From Vibrio pomeroyi (GTDB lineage Bacteria > Pseudomonadota > Gammaproteobacteria > Enterobacterales > Vibrionaceae): 64,000 bases of DNA. Of this stretch, positions 34,944-42,475 are shown piece by piece. Made by a program: the position numbers and the translations under genes. The stretch is taken from contig CP090855.1 in assembly GCA_041879425.1 (NCBI GenBank), positions 1,550,001-1,614,000 of the forward strand, written 5' to 3'. Under the pieces are notes generated by a model. The model had not been told where the DNA came from. It did no database searches and saw only the letters and a list, made by a program, of their open reading frames with translations. Numbering within the stretch: the first letter of the stretch is position 1; the number at the start of each line of letters is the position of its first letter.

Positions 34944-35600
34944 TTATGCAAGCTTAAGATCGAACTCAGTGCGGTACATCACCATATCTTCAATGGTCAG
35001 TACTGGCATGTTGTGTAGTTTACCGAAAGCAACGATCTCTGGCGCTTTTGCCATTGTACCGTCTGGGTTGGTTACTTCACACAGTACACCTGCCGACTGA
35101 AGACTTGCCATTTGCATCAGATCCACAGTACCTTCTGTATGGCCGCGGCGAGCAAGTACACCACCTTTGCGAGCACGTAGTGGGAATACGTGGCCAGGGC
35201 GAGCAAGGTCAGTCGGCTTAGCTGTTGGGTTTGCAGCTGTCTTGATCGTTGTTACACGGTCAGCGGCAGAAACACCTGTTGTTACGCCCACTTTTGCTTC
35301 GATAGTTACGGTAAACGCAGTTTGGTTTGCGCTGTTGTTATCAACAACCATAGGTGGAAGTTCAAGTTGGTTTGCTTGCTCGTCAGTTAGACACAGGCAC
35401 ACGATGCCGCTGCATTCGCGGATCATTAACGCCATTTGAGCATTGGTTAGGTGTTCTACTGAGTAGATGATGTCGCCTTCGTTTTCGCGATCTTCATCGT
35501 CAAGTAAAAGTACGCCACGACCTTCGCGCAGAGCTTGCAGTGCGTTTTCAACGCGAGTGATTGGTTCGCCAAATTCGGCAAGTAGTGAAGACTGATTCAT
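34944..35600 (-). CDS. ribB: 3,4-dihydroxy-2-butanone-4-phosphate synthase
   Basis: A 218-residue enzyme converting ribulose-5-phosphate to the four-carbon precursor of riboflavin. The acidic metal loop LLDDEDRENEGDII is at about 30-43, MIRECSGIVCLCL holds the catalytic Cys/Glu region, and HVFPLRARKGGVLARRGHTEGTVDLM is the His-containing signature. It is a stand-alone RibB, without the fused RibA domain, and is preceded by an FMN riboswitch and a 350-nt leader. That arrangement allows feedback control independent of the main rib operon. Confidence 0.95.
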   Translation of the reverse strand: MNQSSLLAEFGEPITRVENALQALREGRGVLLLDDEDRENEGDIIYSVEHLTNAQMALMIRECSGIVCLCLTDEQANQLELPPMVVDNNSANQTAFTVTIEAKVGVTTGVSAADRVTTIKTAANPTAKPTDLARPGHVFPLRARKGGVLARRGHTEGTVDLMQMASLQSAGVLCEVTNPDGTMAKAPEIVAFGKLHNMPVLTIEDMVMYRTEFDLKLA

Positions 35601-35948
35601 GGTTAAACTCCTAAAATATCACCAGAATCAGGGCTGTATGAGGGATCTCAACCGAGCACGACAAAGCCAACTCATTACAAGTCGACTTGTACCAATCGTA
35701 GTAAACAACTGGTCATTCTAGCTGGTTAAAACCCTTGATAACGGCGTTAAAATTTTTGACTGTAGAGTAACTACTTATCGAAAAATTTTGCCTTGTTCTC
35801 AAGCGTTTTTCCTGCGCTATCTCTGATCATTTATTTACTGTGATTGGTATTAGCTCATTATGGTTTTATCCAAAACGAAATGCACCCGTTCGAGTTGGGG
35901 GCATGAACCCAATAAATAGGTACGCCTTTCAAACTTAAACGAGTGTGT
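35601..35948 (-). other. Leader between FMN riboswitch and ribB
   Basis: 348 nt between aptamer and start codon. Just after the aptamer an imperfect hairpin (ATGCCCCC / GGGTGCAT, about 35880-35905) followed by T-rich sequence could be the expression platform. Near the ATG, TTAGGAG provides a good ribosome site. No reading frame is convincing. Confidence 0.5.
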
Positions 35949-36096
35949 TTCCATTCTCTCTCATCCGGACTATAACCGTCGGCTCTGGCATCTCACCAGA
36001 TCTGCTGACCTCGACGAATCGAGCGCTCGCGGGCTTATCTTTAGATTTTGCTAAGGACATACCGCCGGTGGGGAATTTCGCCCCGCCCTGAGAATA
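35949..36096 (-). ncRNA. FMN riboswitch (RFN element) of ribB
   Basis: On the minus strand the conserved RFN blocks appear in order. They are TTCTCAGGGCGGGGCGAAAT, then CCCCACCGGCGGTA, GCCCGCGAGCG, GTCAGCAGATCTGGTGAGA, GCCAGAGCCGACGGTTATAG and finally TCCGGATGAGAGAGAATGG. All paired stems of the six-helix junction can form. The aptamer senses FMN and represses ribB when FMN is high. Confidence 0.95.
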
Positions 36097-36401
36097 AAAA
36101 TTAATAATCTGTTTTGCTTTGAAAACAGACCAGATGGTAATCCTTTCAATAGTGGATTTAAAGGACTGACAGCAAAGTTTTTCAGATTCTGGCCTGATAA
36201 TCCGGTGAGTGTTCACTTTATCAGCAGAACACAATGCCGTTGTCTTTAGTAAGGTACAGCTGGTCTTTGGTCGGTTTTACTGTCGGTATGCGTATGAGTG
36301 GATGGTAAAGATTATTGATTGTGAAGTGATGGTTCACCGAATCAATACTCAAGCACCGCATTAATCGAATATTGTTACACCATGACGGCTCACTGACCGT
36401 T

Positions 36402-36445
36402 TTGACATAAAATTGATATTGGCGATGCTAAGCTGCGATAGCATC
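36402..36445 (+). promoter_or_regulatory. Likely promoter of pgpB with an overlapping inverted repeat
   Basis: TTGACA (36402-36407) is followed about 16-17 bp later by a weak -10-like GATGCTAA. That segment is part of an inverted repeat GATGCTA-N8-TAGCATC (36424-36445), which could be a repressor site. Confidence 0.4.
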
Positions 36446-36473
36446 CGACCACTTTATCCAAAAGATCTTAGCC

Positions 36474-37217
36474 ATGACCTCTCTGTTCTCTAACAAATCC
36501 AAAGGCTTATTACTGCTCGTTTTAAGTTTGTATTCTCTCGTACCCTTTTTGATCTTTGGATCTGATTTCGACCTTGGAAGTGCGGTTCTGCCTTTCTATG
36601 GCGCCCTCATGACTTTCGTGACTTACTCAGCAGGTAATCAAGGATTCTTAGTAACGCTCGCTGTTTTGTCTTTAGTCGTGCTCACGATGAAGTTTTCCAA
36701 AGCAAAACTGGTCAGCCTTGGTCTGCAGCTAGGCATTTTGTTGGTGCTTAGCTTTGCAGCAAAGACCTTCTTAAAGCATTCAACAGAGAGTCCACGTCCT
36801 TACTCTGAATATTTGGTTACTCAGGAAGTGGTTGAAATGCCAGAGCTGTTTTATGAGCTGCCATTGGTAGAAAAGAATGCAGCGATTGAATCTGTGCAAG
36901 ATAAGGTCAGTGAGTGGCGAACGCGTCATTGGCTTGGTGAAACCGATTATTCTTTCCCGTCTGGGCACATGATTTTCGTTGGTGTGTGTTTGGCGTTCTT
37001 TGGTGGCTTGTTCTTAGAGGCGAAGCGCTTTTATTTAGTGGGTGGTTTGTTGGTTTGGGCTGGCGGCGTTGCTTATAGCCGAGTTTGGCTTGGCATGCAT
37101 CGCCCTGAAGACTTAGCGGCGTCTATTGCTTTTGCGGGTTTAATCTATTTATTGGTGCCACTGGTGCCAACGCAAAAAATAGAACCTCTATTGCCCAAGT
37201 TACTTAGAACGACCTAA
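36474..37217 (+). CDS. pgpB: PAP2-family phosphatase, PgpB-like
   Basis: A 247-residue inner-membrane protein with six hydrophobic segments. The acid-phosphatase signature is complete: C1 Lys-x6-Arg-Pro in LKHSTESPRPYSEY, C2 PSGH in SFPSGHMIFVG, and C3 Ser-Arg-x5-His-x3-Asp in YSRVWLGMHRPEDLA. The polar loop between C1 and C2 (about 115-160) is as in E. coli PgpB. It dephosphorylates phosphatidylglycerol phosphate or undecaprenyl pyrophosphate on the periplasmic side. It faces away from the ribB riboswitch, with a separate promoter. Confidence 0.88.
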   Translation: MTSLFSNKSKGLLLLVLSLYSLVPFLIFGSDFDLGSAVLPFYGALMTFVTYSAGNQGFLVTLAVLSLVVLTMKFSKAKLVSLGLQLGILLVLSFAAKTFLKHSTESPRPYSEYLVTQEVVEMPELFYELPLVEKNAAIESVQDKVSEWRTRHWLGETDYSFPSGHMIFVGVCLAFFGGLFLEAKRFYLVGGLLVWAGGVAYSRVWLGMHRPEDLAASIAFAGLIYLLVPLVPTQKIEPLLPKLLRTT

Positions 37218-37308
37218 GTTTTTAAGAGCGACTTAAGCTTTTAATAGCCGGCAAAGTTTTGAAAGGTTATCTAGTATTGGGTGGCCTATTAACAAGCAGA
37301 AATTCTAG

Positions 37309-37671
37309 CTACTGATTGAGCCCGAGTTCTGCTTGTTTCTTTTTGGTTAGCCCTAAAGACACAATTCGGTGTGATTCAGTGAGGTAGTATCTCAATTCCT
37401 CATCCCTTTCTGGCGTGCTCTCAAACAGCTGAATCCACTTCATTCCGCGCGAAGCAAAGTAGGGTGCGGGTTTATACCCTGGCTCTTCTTTGAGAAAATC
37501 GAAATTCTGATCGGACGCTTTGAAGATAAATGCAGGTTCGTCGTTCGGCCCCCAACCTCCAATCGCAAACACCTTCCCTCCCACTTTCCAAACGTGAGAG
37601 TTATTCCACTGCATCACATAGCTAGTGGCTGCTTGTGATTCACAGAATGCATTGAACTCATCGTATGTCAT
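37309..37671 (-). CDS. MmcQ/YjbR family protein
   Basis: A 120-residue protein of the MmcQ/YjbR fold (MTYDEFNAFCESQAATSYV start, KVFAIGGWGPNDEPAFIFKA, then GYKPAPYFASRGMKWIQL). The family has a cyclophilin-like, DNA-binding-like fold and no confirmed role. ATG 37686 is in frame upstream, but GGA seven bases before the ATG at 37671 is the better ribosome site. It stands before a permease gene on the same strand. Confidence 0.85.
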   Translation of the reverse strand: MTYDEFNAFCESQAATSYVMQWNNSHVWKVGGKVFAIGGWGPNDEPAFIFKASDQNFDFLKEEPGYKPAPYFASRGMKWIQLFESTPERDEELRYYLTESHRIVSLGLTKKKQAELGLNQ

Positions 37672-37752
37672 AGAACGTCCTTTCATCGTTTGGTCTTGGA
37701 TCTGTGTGTTTGTTGTTTTATCGATGTTTCTTCTTCGAGCTTCTGCTTCGAA

Positions 37753-38478
37753 CTAGCCAGCTAAGCCTTGCCAAATGGCAGTAAAGCCGCTTATAGAACA
37801 TAGCAACAAAGAGCCGATACGTATTTTCTCTTTGGGAATGCTTTGCGTCGTCAATAACGCCACTTTGTAACCCAACCAAGCGGCAGGAAGCAGCGGGATT
37901 GTGATGATCAAATGGTGCATGGTGAAGAAGCCAATTGGGATCTGTACCAGTAATGAAATGATAGAACTAAACACAAAGAATGCAGAAAGGTTGCCACGAA
38001 GCTGATTGGCATCTTGGTGTTGAAGAAGAAGTGCCATAGGTGGACCACCAATGCCTGAACTGGTACCGAAGAAGCCTGAGAAGAACCCCGCGATGCCCAT
38101 TTTGGCCGGCGTCGGTTCTAACCTAAACGGAAGTAAGCTAACAATCACGGCGAATACTACCAATAAGCCTAACCACAGTGACAGCACACTCGTTGAAACC
38201 ATCACCAACAAAGCACCGCCTGCCAGTGAGCCTGGAATACGGCCTAATAGTGCGATTTTTAATCCGCCAATAGAGATGTTTGCTCGGTGTTTAAACGCGT
38301 TGAATACAGAAATGAACAGACCAACAAGGCAGATAGGCGCGGGTACATAGTCAGGCGAGACCAAAAACAACAACGGGGCAGCCACAATAGCCAAGCCGAA
38401 GCCGATTGCGGTTTGTACAAACGAGCCGACAAAAATGAGTGCCATCGCGATAAGAGCGGTCTGATCTAGGTATTCCAT
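37753..38478 (-). CDS. TSUP-family membrane protein (TauE/SafE)
   Basis: A 241-residue protein with seven to eight hydrophobic segments in two related halves. Conserved features are GFGLAIVAAPLLFLVSPDYV in the first half and GFFSGFFGTSSGIGGPPMAL in the second. TSUP proteins move sulphur-containing anions or small organic acids; the substrate is unknown here. It is located after the MmcQ-type gene and may be transcribed separately. Confidence 0.87.
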   Translation of the reverse strand: MEYLDQTALIAMALIFVGSFVQTAIGFGLAIVAAPLLFLVSPDYVPAPICLVGLFISVFNAFKHRANISIGGLKIALLGRIPGSLAGGALLVMVSTSVLSLWLGLLVVFAVIVSLLPFRLEPTPAKMGIAGFFSGFFGTSSGIGGPPMALLLQHQDANQLRGNLSAFFVFSSIISLLVQIPIGFFTMHHLIITIPLLPAAWLGYKVALLTTQSIPKEKIRIGSLLLCSISGFTAIWQGLAG

Positions 38479-38601
38479 AAGCCTGCGAATAAGTTCAAAA
38501 GGGGAGAACGAATACTATAAAGTAAAACGGCAGGAATAGTCTTATTATTCAGTGAGCTTTATGCAAGTTTCGCTAGTTATAATTTCGATTTCAACGCCCA
38601 A

Positions 38602-38655
38602 TAAAAAAGAGAGTGAATATCTCAGGATGTGCTCCTTTCAATATCCACTCTCTTA
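38602..38655 (-). terminator. Terminator of the MFS gene
   Basis: AAGAGAGTG...ATAT / ATAT...CACTCTCTT stem. The minus strand ends in six T. Confidence 0.85.
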
Positions 38656-38702
38656 TTGGATTGCTTATCATTTTTCGCTGCTGGGGGAGTCAGCGTTAAA
38701 TG

Positions 38703-39914
38703 TTAAGCCATTACCAATTTGATGCGCTCAATCGGCTTGTCATTGATTGGTAAATGGATAAGCGCTGCTGCAAATGCCAATACCACCGTTGACCACCAAA
38801 TTGGCTCGTAAGATCCGTAGTAATCGTAAATACGACCACCAACCCAAGCGCCTAAGAAACTACCTACTTGGTGAGTGAAGAACACCAAGCCATATAGAGT
38901 AGATAGGTAACGAGCACCAAAGATTTGGCGAACTAAACCCGAAGTGAGTGGAACCGTACCTAGCCAACAGAAACCAATGGCTGCACCGAAGATAGCTGCG
39001 GTTGATTCCGTTACTGGCAGAGTGACAAACGCGCCAATAACCACAGTGCGTACTAAATACAGTGCTGACATTACATGACGCTTGCTGAACTTATCGCCCA
39101 TTACACCCCAGAAGTAAGATCCGAAGATGTTGAAGATACCAACATAAGCCAGTGCCATCGCAGCGCTGCTCGCAGGTAAATTCTTGTCTGCTAAGTAACT
39201 TGGTAAGTGCGTTGCGATAAACATTACGTGGAAACCACACACGAAGAAGCCTGCATGAATCAGCCAGTAACTCTTGTTCGAGAACGCTTCAGACAGCGCT
39301 TCTTTCAATGTTTGATTGTCTTCTGCTTGTGCCTGTTTGTTTGATGCCGCTTTTGGCGCACGCATGAACAGTGCAAAAGAGATCATCAAGCAGCACAATA
39401 CGCCAAACACTTGCATTGCGCTCTGCCAGTCAAACTCGTTCAACATGTATTGTGCGCCCGGAATTACCGCAAACATACCAAATGAACCGGCAGCTGTGGT
39501 TAAGCCAAACGCTTTAGCCGCGTGTTCTGCTGGCACAACTTTCGCCACTGCGCCAAGCACGATCACGTAACTTGTCGCACTTAATCCAAGGCCAACCAGT
39601 GCGCCCAATGAAACGTAAAGCATGCTTGATTCGGTAGAAATTGAGGTAAGAAGTAAACCCAAACCGTAAGCACATGCGCCAGCAATAATGATGCGTCTTG
39701 CTCCCCATTTGTCAGCGGCCATACCAACAAAAGGTTGGAATACACCGAACAACAGGTTTTGTAGAGCAATAGCGAAGCTGAAAAACTCTCGACCCGTGCC
39801 GAAATGCTCTGAAATTGGCATCATGAAAATGCCGAATGATTGTCTGATCCCTAGACTGATAATAAGTGTGCCGATCCCAAGCCATACCAGTAAAGGAAAA
39901 CGGAAAATGCTCAT
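38703..39914 (-). CDS. MFS transporter (OxlT/MCT-like)
   Basis: A 403-residue, 12-helix major-facilitator protein. The loop 2-3 signature is present as GMAADKWGARRIIIAGA, and the second half carries GVMGDKFSKRHVMS. The start RFPLLVWLGIGTLIISLGIRQSFGIFM resembles monocarboxylate/oxalate-type carriers. A C-terminal amphipathic end (PINDKPIERIKLVMA) follows. It begins 15 bp after the histidine-rich gene on the same strand, so both are expected to be co-transcribed. Substrate unknown; a metal link is suggested only by the neighbour. Confidence 0.88.
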   Translation of the reverse strand: MSIFRFPLLVWLGIGTLIISLGIRQSFGIFMMPISEHFGTGREFFSFAIALQNLLFGVFQPFVGMAADKWGARRIIIAGACAYGLGLLLTSISTESSMLYVSLGALVGLGLSATSYVIVLGAVAKVVPAEHAAKAFGLTTAAGSFGMFAVIPGAQYMLNEFDWQSAMQVFGVLCCLMISFALFMRAPKAASNKQAQAEDNQTLKEALSEAFSNKSYWLIHAGFFVCGFHVMFIATHLPSYLADKNLPASSAAMALAYVGIFNIFGSYFWGVMGDKFSKRHVMSALYLVRTVVIGAFVTLPVTESTAAIFGAAIGFCWLGTVPLTSGLVRQIFGARYLSTLYGLVFFTHQVGSFLGAWVGGRIYDYYGSYEPIWWSTVVLAFAAALIHLPINDKPIERIKLVMA

Positions 39915-39929
39915 TCTAATACTCTTAAA

Positions 39930-40157
39930 TTAATGGTGGTGATGTGAGTGGTCTTGCGCTGACATGTGTTGGTCAGTCATCTCATGGTGATGTTCGTGCC
40001 CAGAATGATCATGCCCTGATTGCTGGTGGCAACCACTGCTTACGGCATGCTGAGCCAAGAGATCAATCAATGGCTGACTGTGATGCACAATAACCAAACT
40101 AATGACGAGGAATAACGTCATTCTGGCCAGTTGGGCAAAAAGAGATTGTGAAAACAT
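39930..40157 (-). CDS. Small histidine-rich membrane protein
   Basis: A 75-residue protein with one hydrophobic segment (residues 12-24, RMTLFLVISLVIVHH), then a tail in which 14 of about 50 residues are histidine, mixed with Asp/Glu/Ser. The tail includes GHDHSGHEHHHE and a final SHHHH. A single Cys lies before the tail. The His/Asp composition fits a divalent-metal binding tail (Ni, Co, Zn, Cu) or a pH buffer. No known family is recognised. It is located upstream of and co-directional with the MFS gene, gap 15 bp. No strong Shine-Dalgarno is visible before the ATG. Confidence 0.68.
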   Translation of the reverse strand: MFSQSLFAQLARMTLFLVISLVIVHHSQPLIDLLAQHAVSSGCHQQSGHDHSGHEHHHEMTDQHMSAQDHSHHHH

Positions 40158-40565
40158 AAGGTGTTTACATGCGCTCTATGTTGTAAGAAGTCGCGCATCA
40201 TAATGACGAGTGAGGTATGTATCAAATGACCATTTGTGATTTAGTCTATGCGTTTTATGCATAGATATATGCATGGTTTTATGTGTCGCTGGAATTGGGA
40301 TGAAACATGACCAATAAATAGGAAAACGCTAAGCTCACTGATTCAGCGATAGAAGCCTATAATTCAGAATAGATACTTAATTTCATGTTCGTAACTGATT
40401 GCTTTATTGAGATATTTCACAAAACTGTAAAAACTAATATACAAACTAATCACCTCGCAAGATCGGCTATTCGCTCGACTTATCTGCTAAACATCGTAAA
40501 TTTGGGCGTAAATCGTTTCAACTGACTGAAACGCGATGTTAAAAGATTCAGGGAGAGTCATTCAC
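40158..40565. other. Spacer, 408 bp, no gene found
   Basis: Divergent promoter region between the histidine-rich/MFS pair and the YitT-like gene. Overlapping palindromes CTATGC-N7-GCATAG and ATGCAT-N6-ATGCAT at about 40246-40275 may be an operator for one of the two. Otherwise I see only AT-rich sequence. Confidence 0.45.
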
Positions 40566-41180
40566 ATGGATAAAGATCATAACCTTCGCGAAAACTTACT
40601 GGCGCTGATCTTAGGTAGCGCATTAGTATCACTCGGCGTTATCTTTTTCAATCAGGTCGGTTTACTCACCGGAGGTACGGCTGGTCTAGCTATCTTCATT
40701 ACCAAAGTGACAGACTTGAGCTTTGGCCAAGTGTTCTTCGCACTTAACTTACCTTTCTATATTTTGTCGGTCGCTCGTATGGGGTGGCGCTTCACTATCA
40801 ACACCTTTATTGCAGTTTCGATTGTCTCGTTCGCCGTGGATCATTTGTATCACGTGATTCAGATTGCCGAAATCCATGCATTGTATGCAGCCTTGCTTGG
40901 CGGTGGTTTAATTGGTACCGGCATGCTGGTGATCTTCCGTCACAAGATGAGCCTAGGTGGCTTCAACATTCTGGCGTTGTTCCTACAAGAACGTTTTGGA
41001 ATTCGAGCGGGTAAGGTTCAGATGGCACTAGACTGTACGATTGTTGTGCTGTCACTGTTTATCGTTGATGTGTCATTGGTTCTGTTGTCTGTACTGGGCG
41101 CGATAGTCACCAACTTGATTTTGGCGATGAACCATAAACCGGGCCGCTATCAACCAGTCGTAAAAGCGGAAGTCGCGTAG
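40566..41180 (+). CDS. YitT-family membrane protein
   Basis: A 204-residue protein with about five membrane segments. It shows the YitT/DUF161 opening VSLGVIFFNQVGLLTGGTAGLAI, the LSFGQVFFALNLPFYILSV helix and a polar FRHKMSLGGFNILALFLQERF loop. Many YitT proteins have an extra C-terminal DUF2179 domain, which this short form lacks. Function unknown. The frame opens earlier, at 40536, but GGGAG ten bases before ATG 40566 supports this start. Confidence 0.85.
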   Translation: MDKDHNLRENLLALILGSALVSLGVIFFNQVGLLTGGTAGLAIFITKVTDLSFGQVFFALNLPFYILSVARMGWRFTINTFIAVSIVSFAVDHLYHVIQIAEIHALYAALLGGGLIGTGMLVIFRHKMSLGGFNILALFLQERFGIRAGKVQMALDCTIVVLSLFIVDVSLVLLSVLGAIVTNLILAMNHKPGRYQPVVKAEVA

Positions 41181-41272
41181 CTAAGTTCGCACATGCACTA
41201 GGTTCGCTCAAGCTTTTGGTTCGCTCAAGTAACAAGCTAGCTTAAGCAAAGTGATTTACGGATTATGAAAAC

Positions 41273-41303
41273 AACAAAGCCAGCATCAATTGCTGGCTTT
41301 GTT
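41273..41303. terminator. Bidirectional terminator
   Basis: AACAAAGCCAGCA-TCAAT-TGCTGGCTTTGTT, a perfect 13-bp stem between convergent genes. Confidence 0.88.
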
Positions 41304-41344
41304 CTATTTAAATAACGGGTTTGAGCTAGTTACTATCTGTACTT

Positions 41345-41962
41345 CTATTGACACTTACCGCAATCGGCGTCCGACTTGAGCTCACAATCAATCACATTAC
41401 CTTGCTTATCCAGTGACAAATTGCAGCACTGTTCGAATAGGTTCTTAAGATCCCCACGACTTTTCTGAACGCGAGACTTCACCGTTGAATAGCTTATGTT
41501 TTGTGCCTCTGCGATCTCTTTCTGGCTTTGGCCTTTGATATCAACAGCAAGCAGTAGCGATGAACTTTGTTCTGGTAATGCCTGAATAAACGGCTCAATA
41601 CACAACGAAAGCTTCTGTTTAAACTCAGAGTCATGGTCTAAATCGGCAAACCAAAGATCTTCAGCATCAATTTGGCTGTCACGCTGTTGGCGAGCATGTT
41701 TACGGTAGAAGTCGATGATCGTGTGATTCGCTAATTGGAATAGCCACGATTTCACACTGCTTGCATCTTGGACTTTGTCTAAATTCTGATACGTCTTAAT
41801 CAAGATCTCTTGAAGCAAGTCGTCGACATCAGCGGCGTTGTCGACCTTAGAGTGCAAAAAAGACTTTAACGCTTGTTGGTACTCAGCCCAAACCTGTTCT
41901 AAGTCCAAAGAAGCCCTATTCAAAGGTACTTTATTCAAAGGTGCTTTAGTTGCACTGTTCAT
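41345..41962 (-). CDS. sigZ: RNA polymerase sigma factor SigZ (ECF type)
   Basis: A 205-residue ECF sigma factor. Region 2 (about 20-90) has DVDDLLQEILIKTYQNLDKV and SWLFQLANHTIIDFYRKHAR. Region 4 (about 125-175) has LLLAVDIKGQSQKEIAEAQNISY followed by STVKSRVQKSRGDL. The C-terminus carries a cysteine cluster, with CC and then Cys-x7-Cys-x2-Cys (CELKSDADCGKC), the tail seen in SigZ proteins and a likely thiol sensor. It overlaps the end of the ArsR gene by 17 bp, so translation is coupled. No anti-sigma gene follows. Confidence 0.9.
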   Translation of the reverse strand: MNSATKAPLNKVPLNRASLDLEQVWAEYQQALKSFLHSKVDNAADVDDLLQEILIKTYQNLDKVQDASSVKSWLFQLANHTIIDFYRKHARQQRDSQIDAEDLWFADLDHDSEFKQKLSLCIEPFIQALPEQSSSLLLAVDIKGQSQKEIAEAQNISYSTVKSRVQKSRGDLKNLFEQCCNLSLDKQGNVIDCELKSDADCGKCQ

Positions 41963-42242
41963 TCACGCAACACTCGTCTTGTAAGAAATCAATCACGCCT
42001 TCTAGGCATTCATACTCTGCCACGCAGAATAAGGTTCTTCCCTCACGTCTTTGGCTGATTAGCCCCGCCGACGCTAGGCTTGAAATGTGGTGAGACAAGG
42101 TAGAACCGGGGATACCGAGTTCTTCTTGTAGGTCGCCAACTGCAATGCCTTGGTAGCCAGCTTTAACGACACTTTTATAGATAGTCAGGCGGATAGGGTG
42201 CCCCAACTCTTTAAGTGCTTTCGCAACGACTTCTAAGTTCAT
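41946..42242 (-). CDS. ArsR-family thiol-rich regulator
   Basis: A 98-residue winged-helix protein. HTH residues are in VGDLQEELGIPGSTLSHHISSL (recognition helix STLSHHISSL). The wing ends REGRTLFCVAEYE and the C-terminus is QDECCVNEQCN. The usual ArsR cysteine motif in helix 3 is absent, so the C-terminal Cys-Cys-x4-Cys is the likely metalloid or thiol sensing site. It is divergent from the permease, whose promoter holds three matching palindromes. The 42243-42475 spacer must contain both promoters. Confidence 0.9.
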   Translation of the reverse strand: MNLEVVAKALKELGHPIRLTIYKSVVKAGYQGIAVGDLQEELGIPGSTLSHHISSLASAGLISQRREGRTLFCVAEYECLEGVIDFLQDECCVNEQCN

Positions 42243-42261
42243 ATTAACTCCTCAAGATTTA

Positions 42262-42417
42262 ATTTCGATAATAGTCGAAATGTAATCCAAATACAAATGT
42301 AAAAAGCATGATTATGTAAGTCATTGAAAATTAGTTCTTTTGAAATTCAATTCGATTTTTGTCGAAATAAAGCTTGATCTGTTACTAAATATTTCTATAA
42401 TTCGAGAATATTCGAAA
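42262..42417. promoter_or_regulatory. Three ArsR-type operators in the divergent promoter
   Basis: TTCGA-N6-TCGAA occurs three times: 42264-42279 (TTTCGATAATAGTCGAAA), 42351-42366 and 42401-42416. All have exactly six bases between the arms, and the outer bases extend the symmetry. The first lies just before the ArsR start; the other two sit near the permease promoter. Confidence 0.78.
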
Positions 42418-42475
42418 TTAAGGGTTGGTTACTTTCCTCATAGAGTCCGGCCTTCAATCCAGTTTGGAGTTAATT

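Noticed and set aside
35935..36234. Minus-strand frame across the riboswitch
   Set aside because: The bases are fully explained by the conserved FMN aptamer; the translation has no family features.
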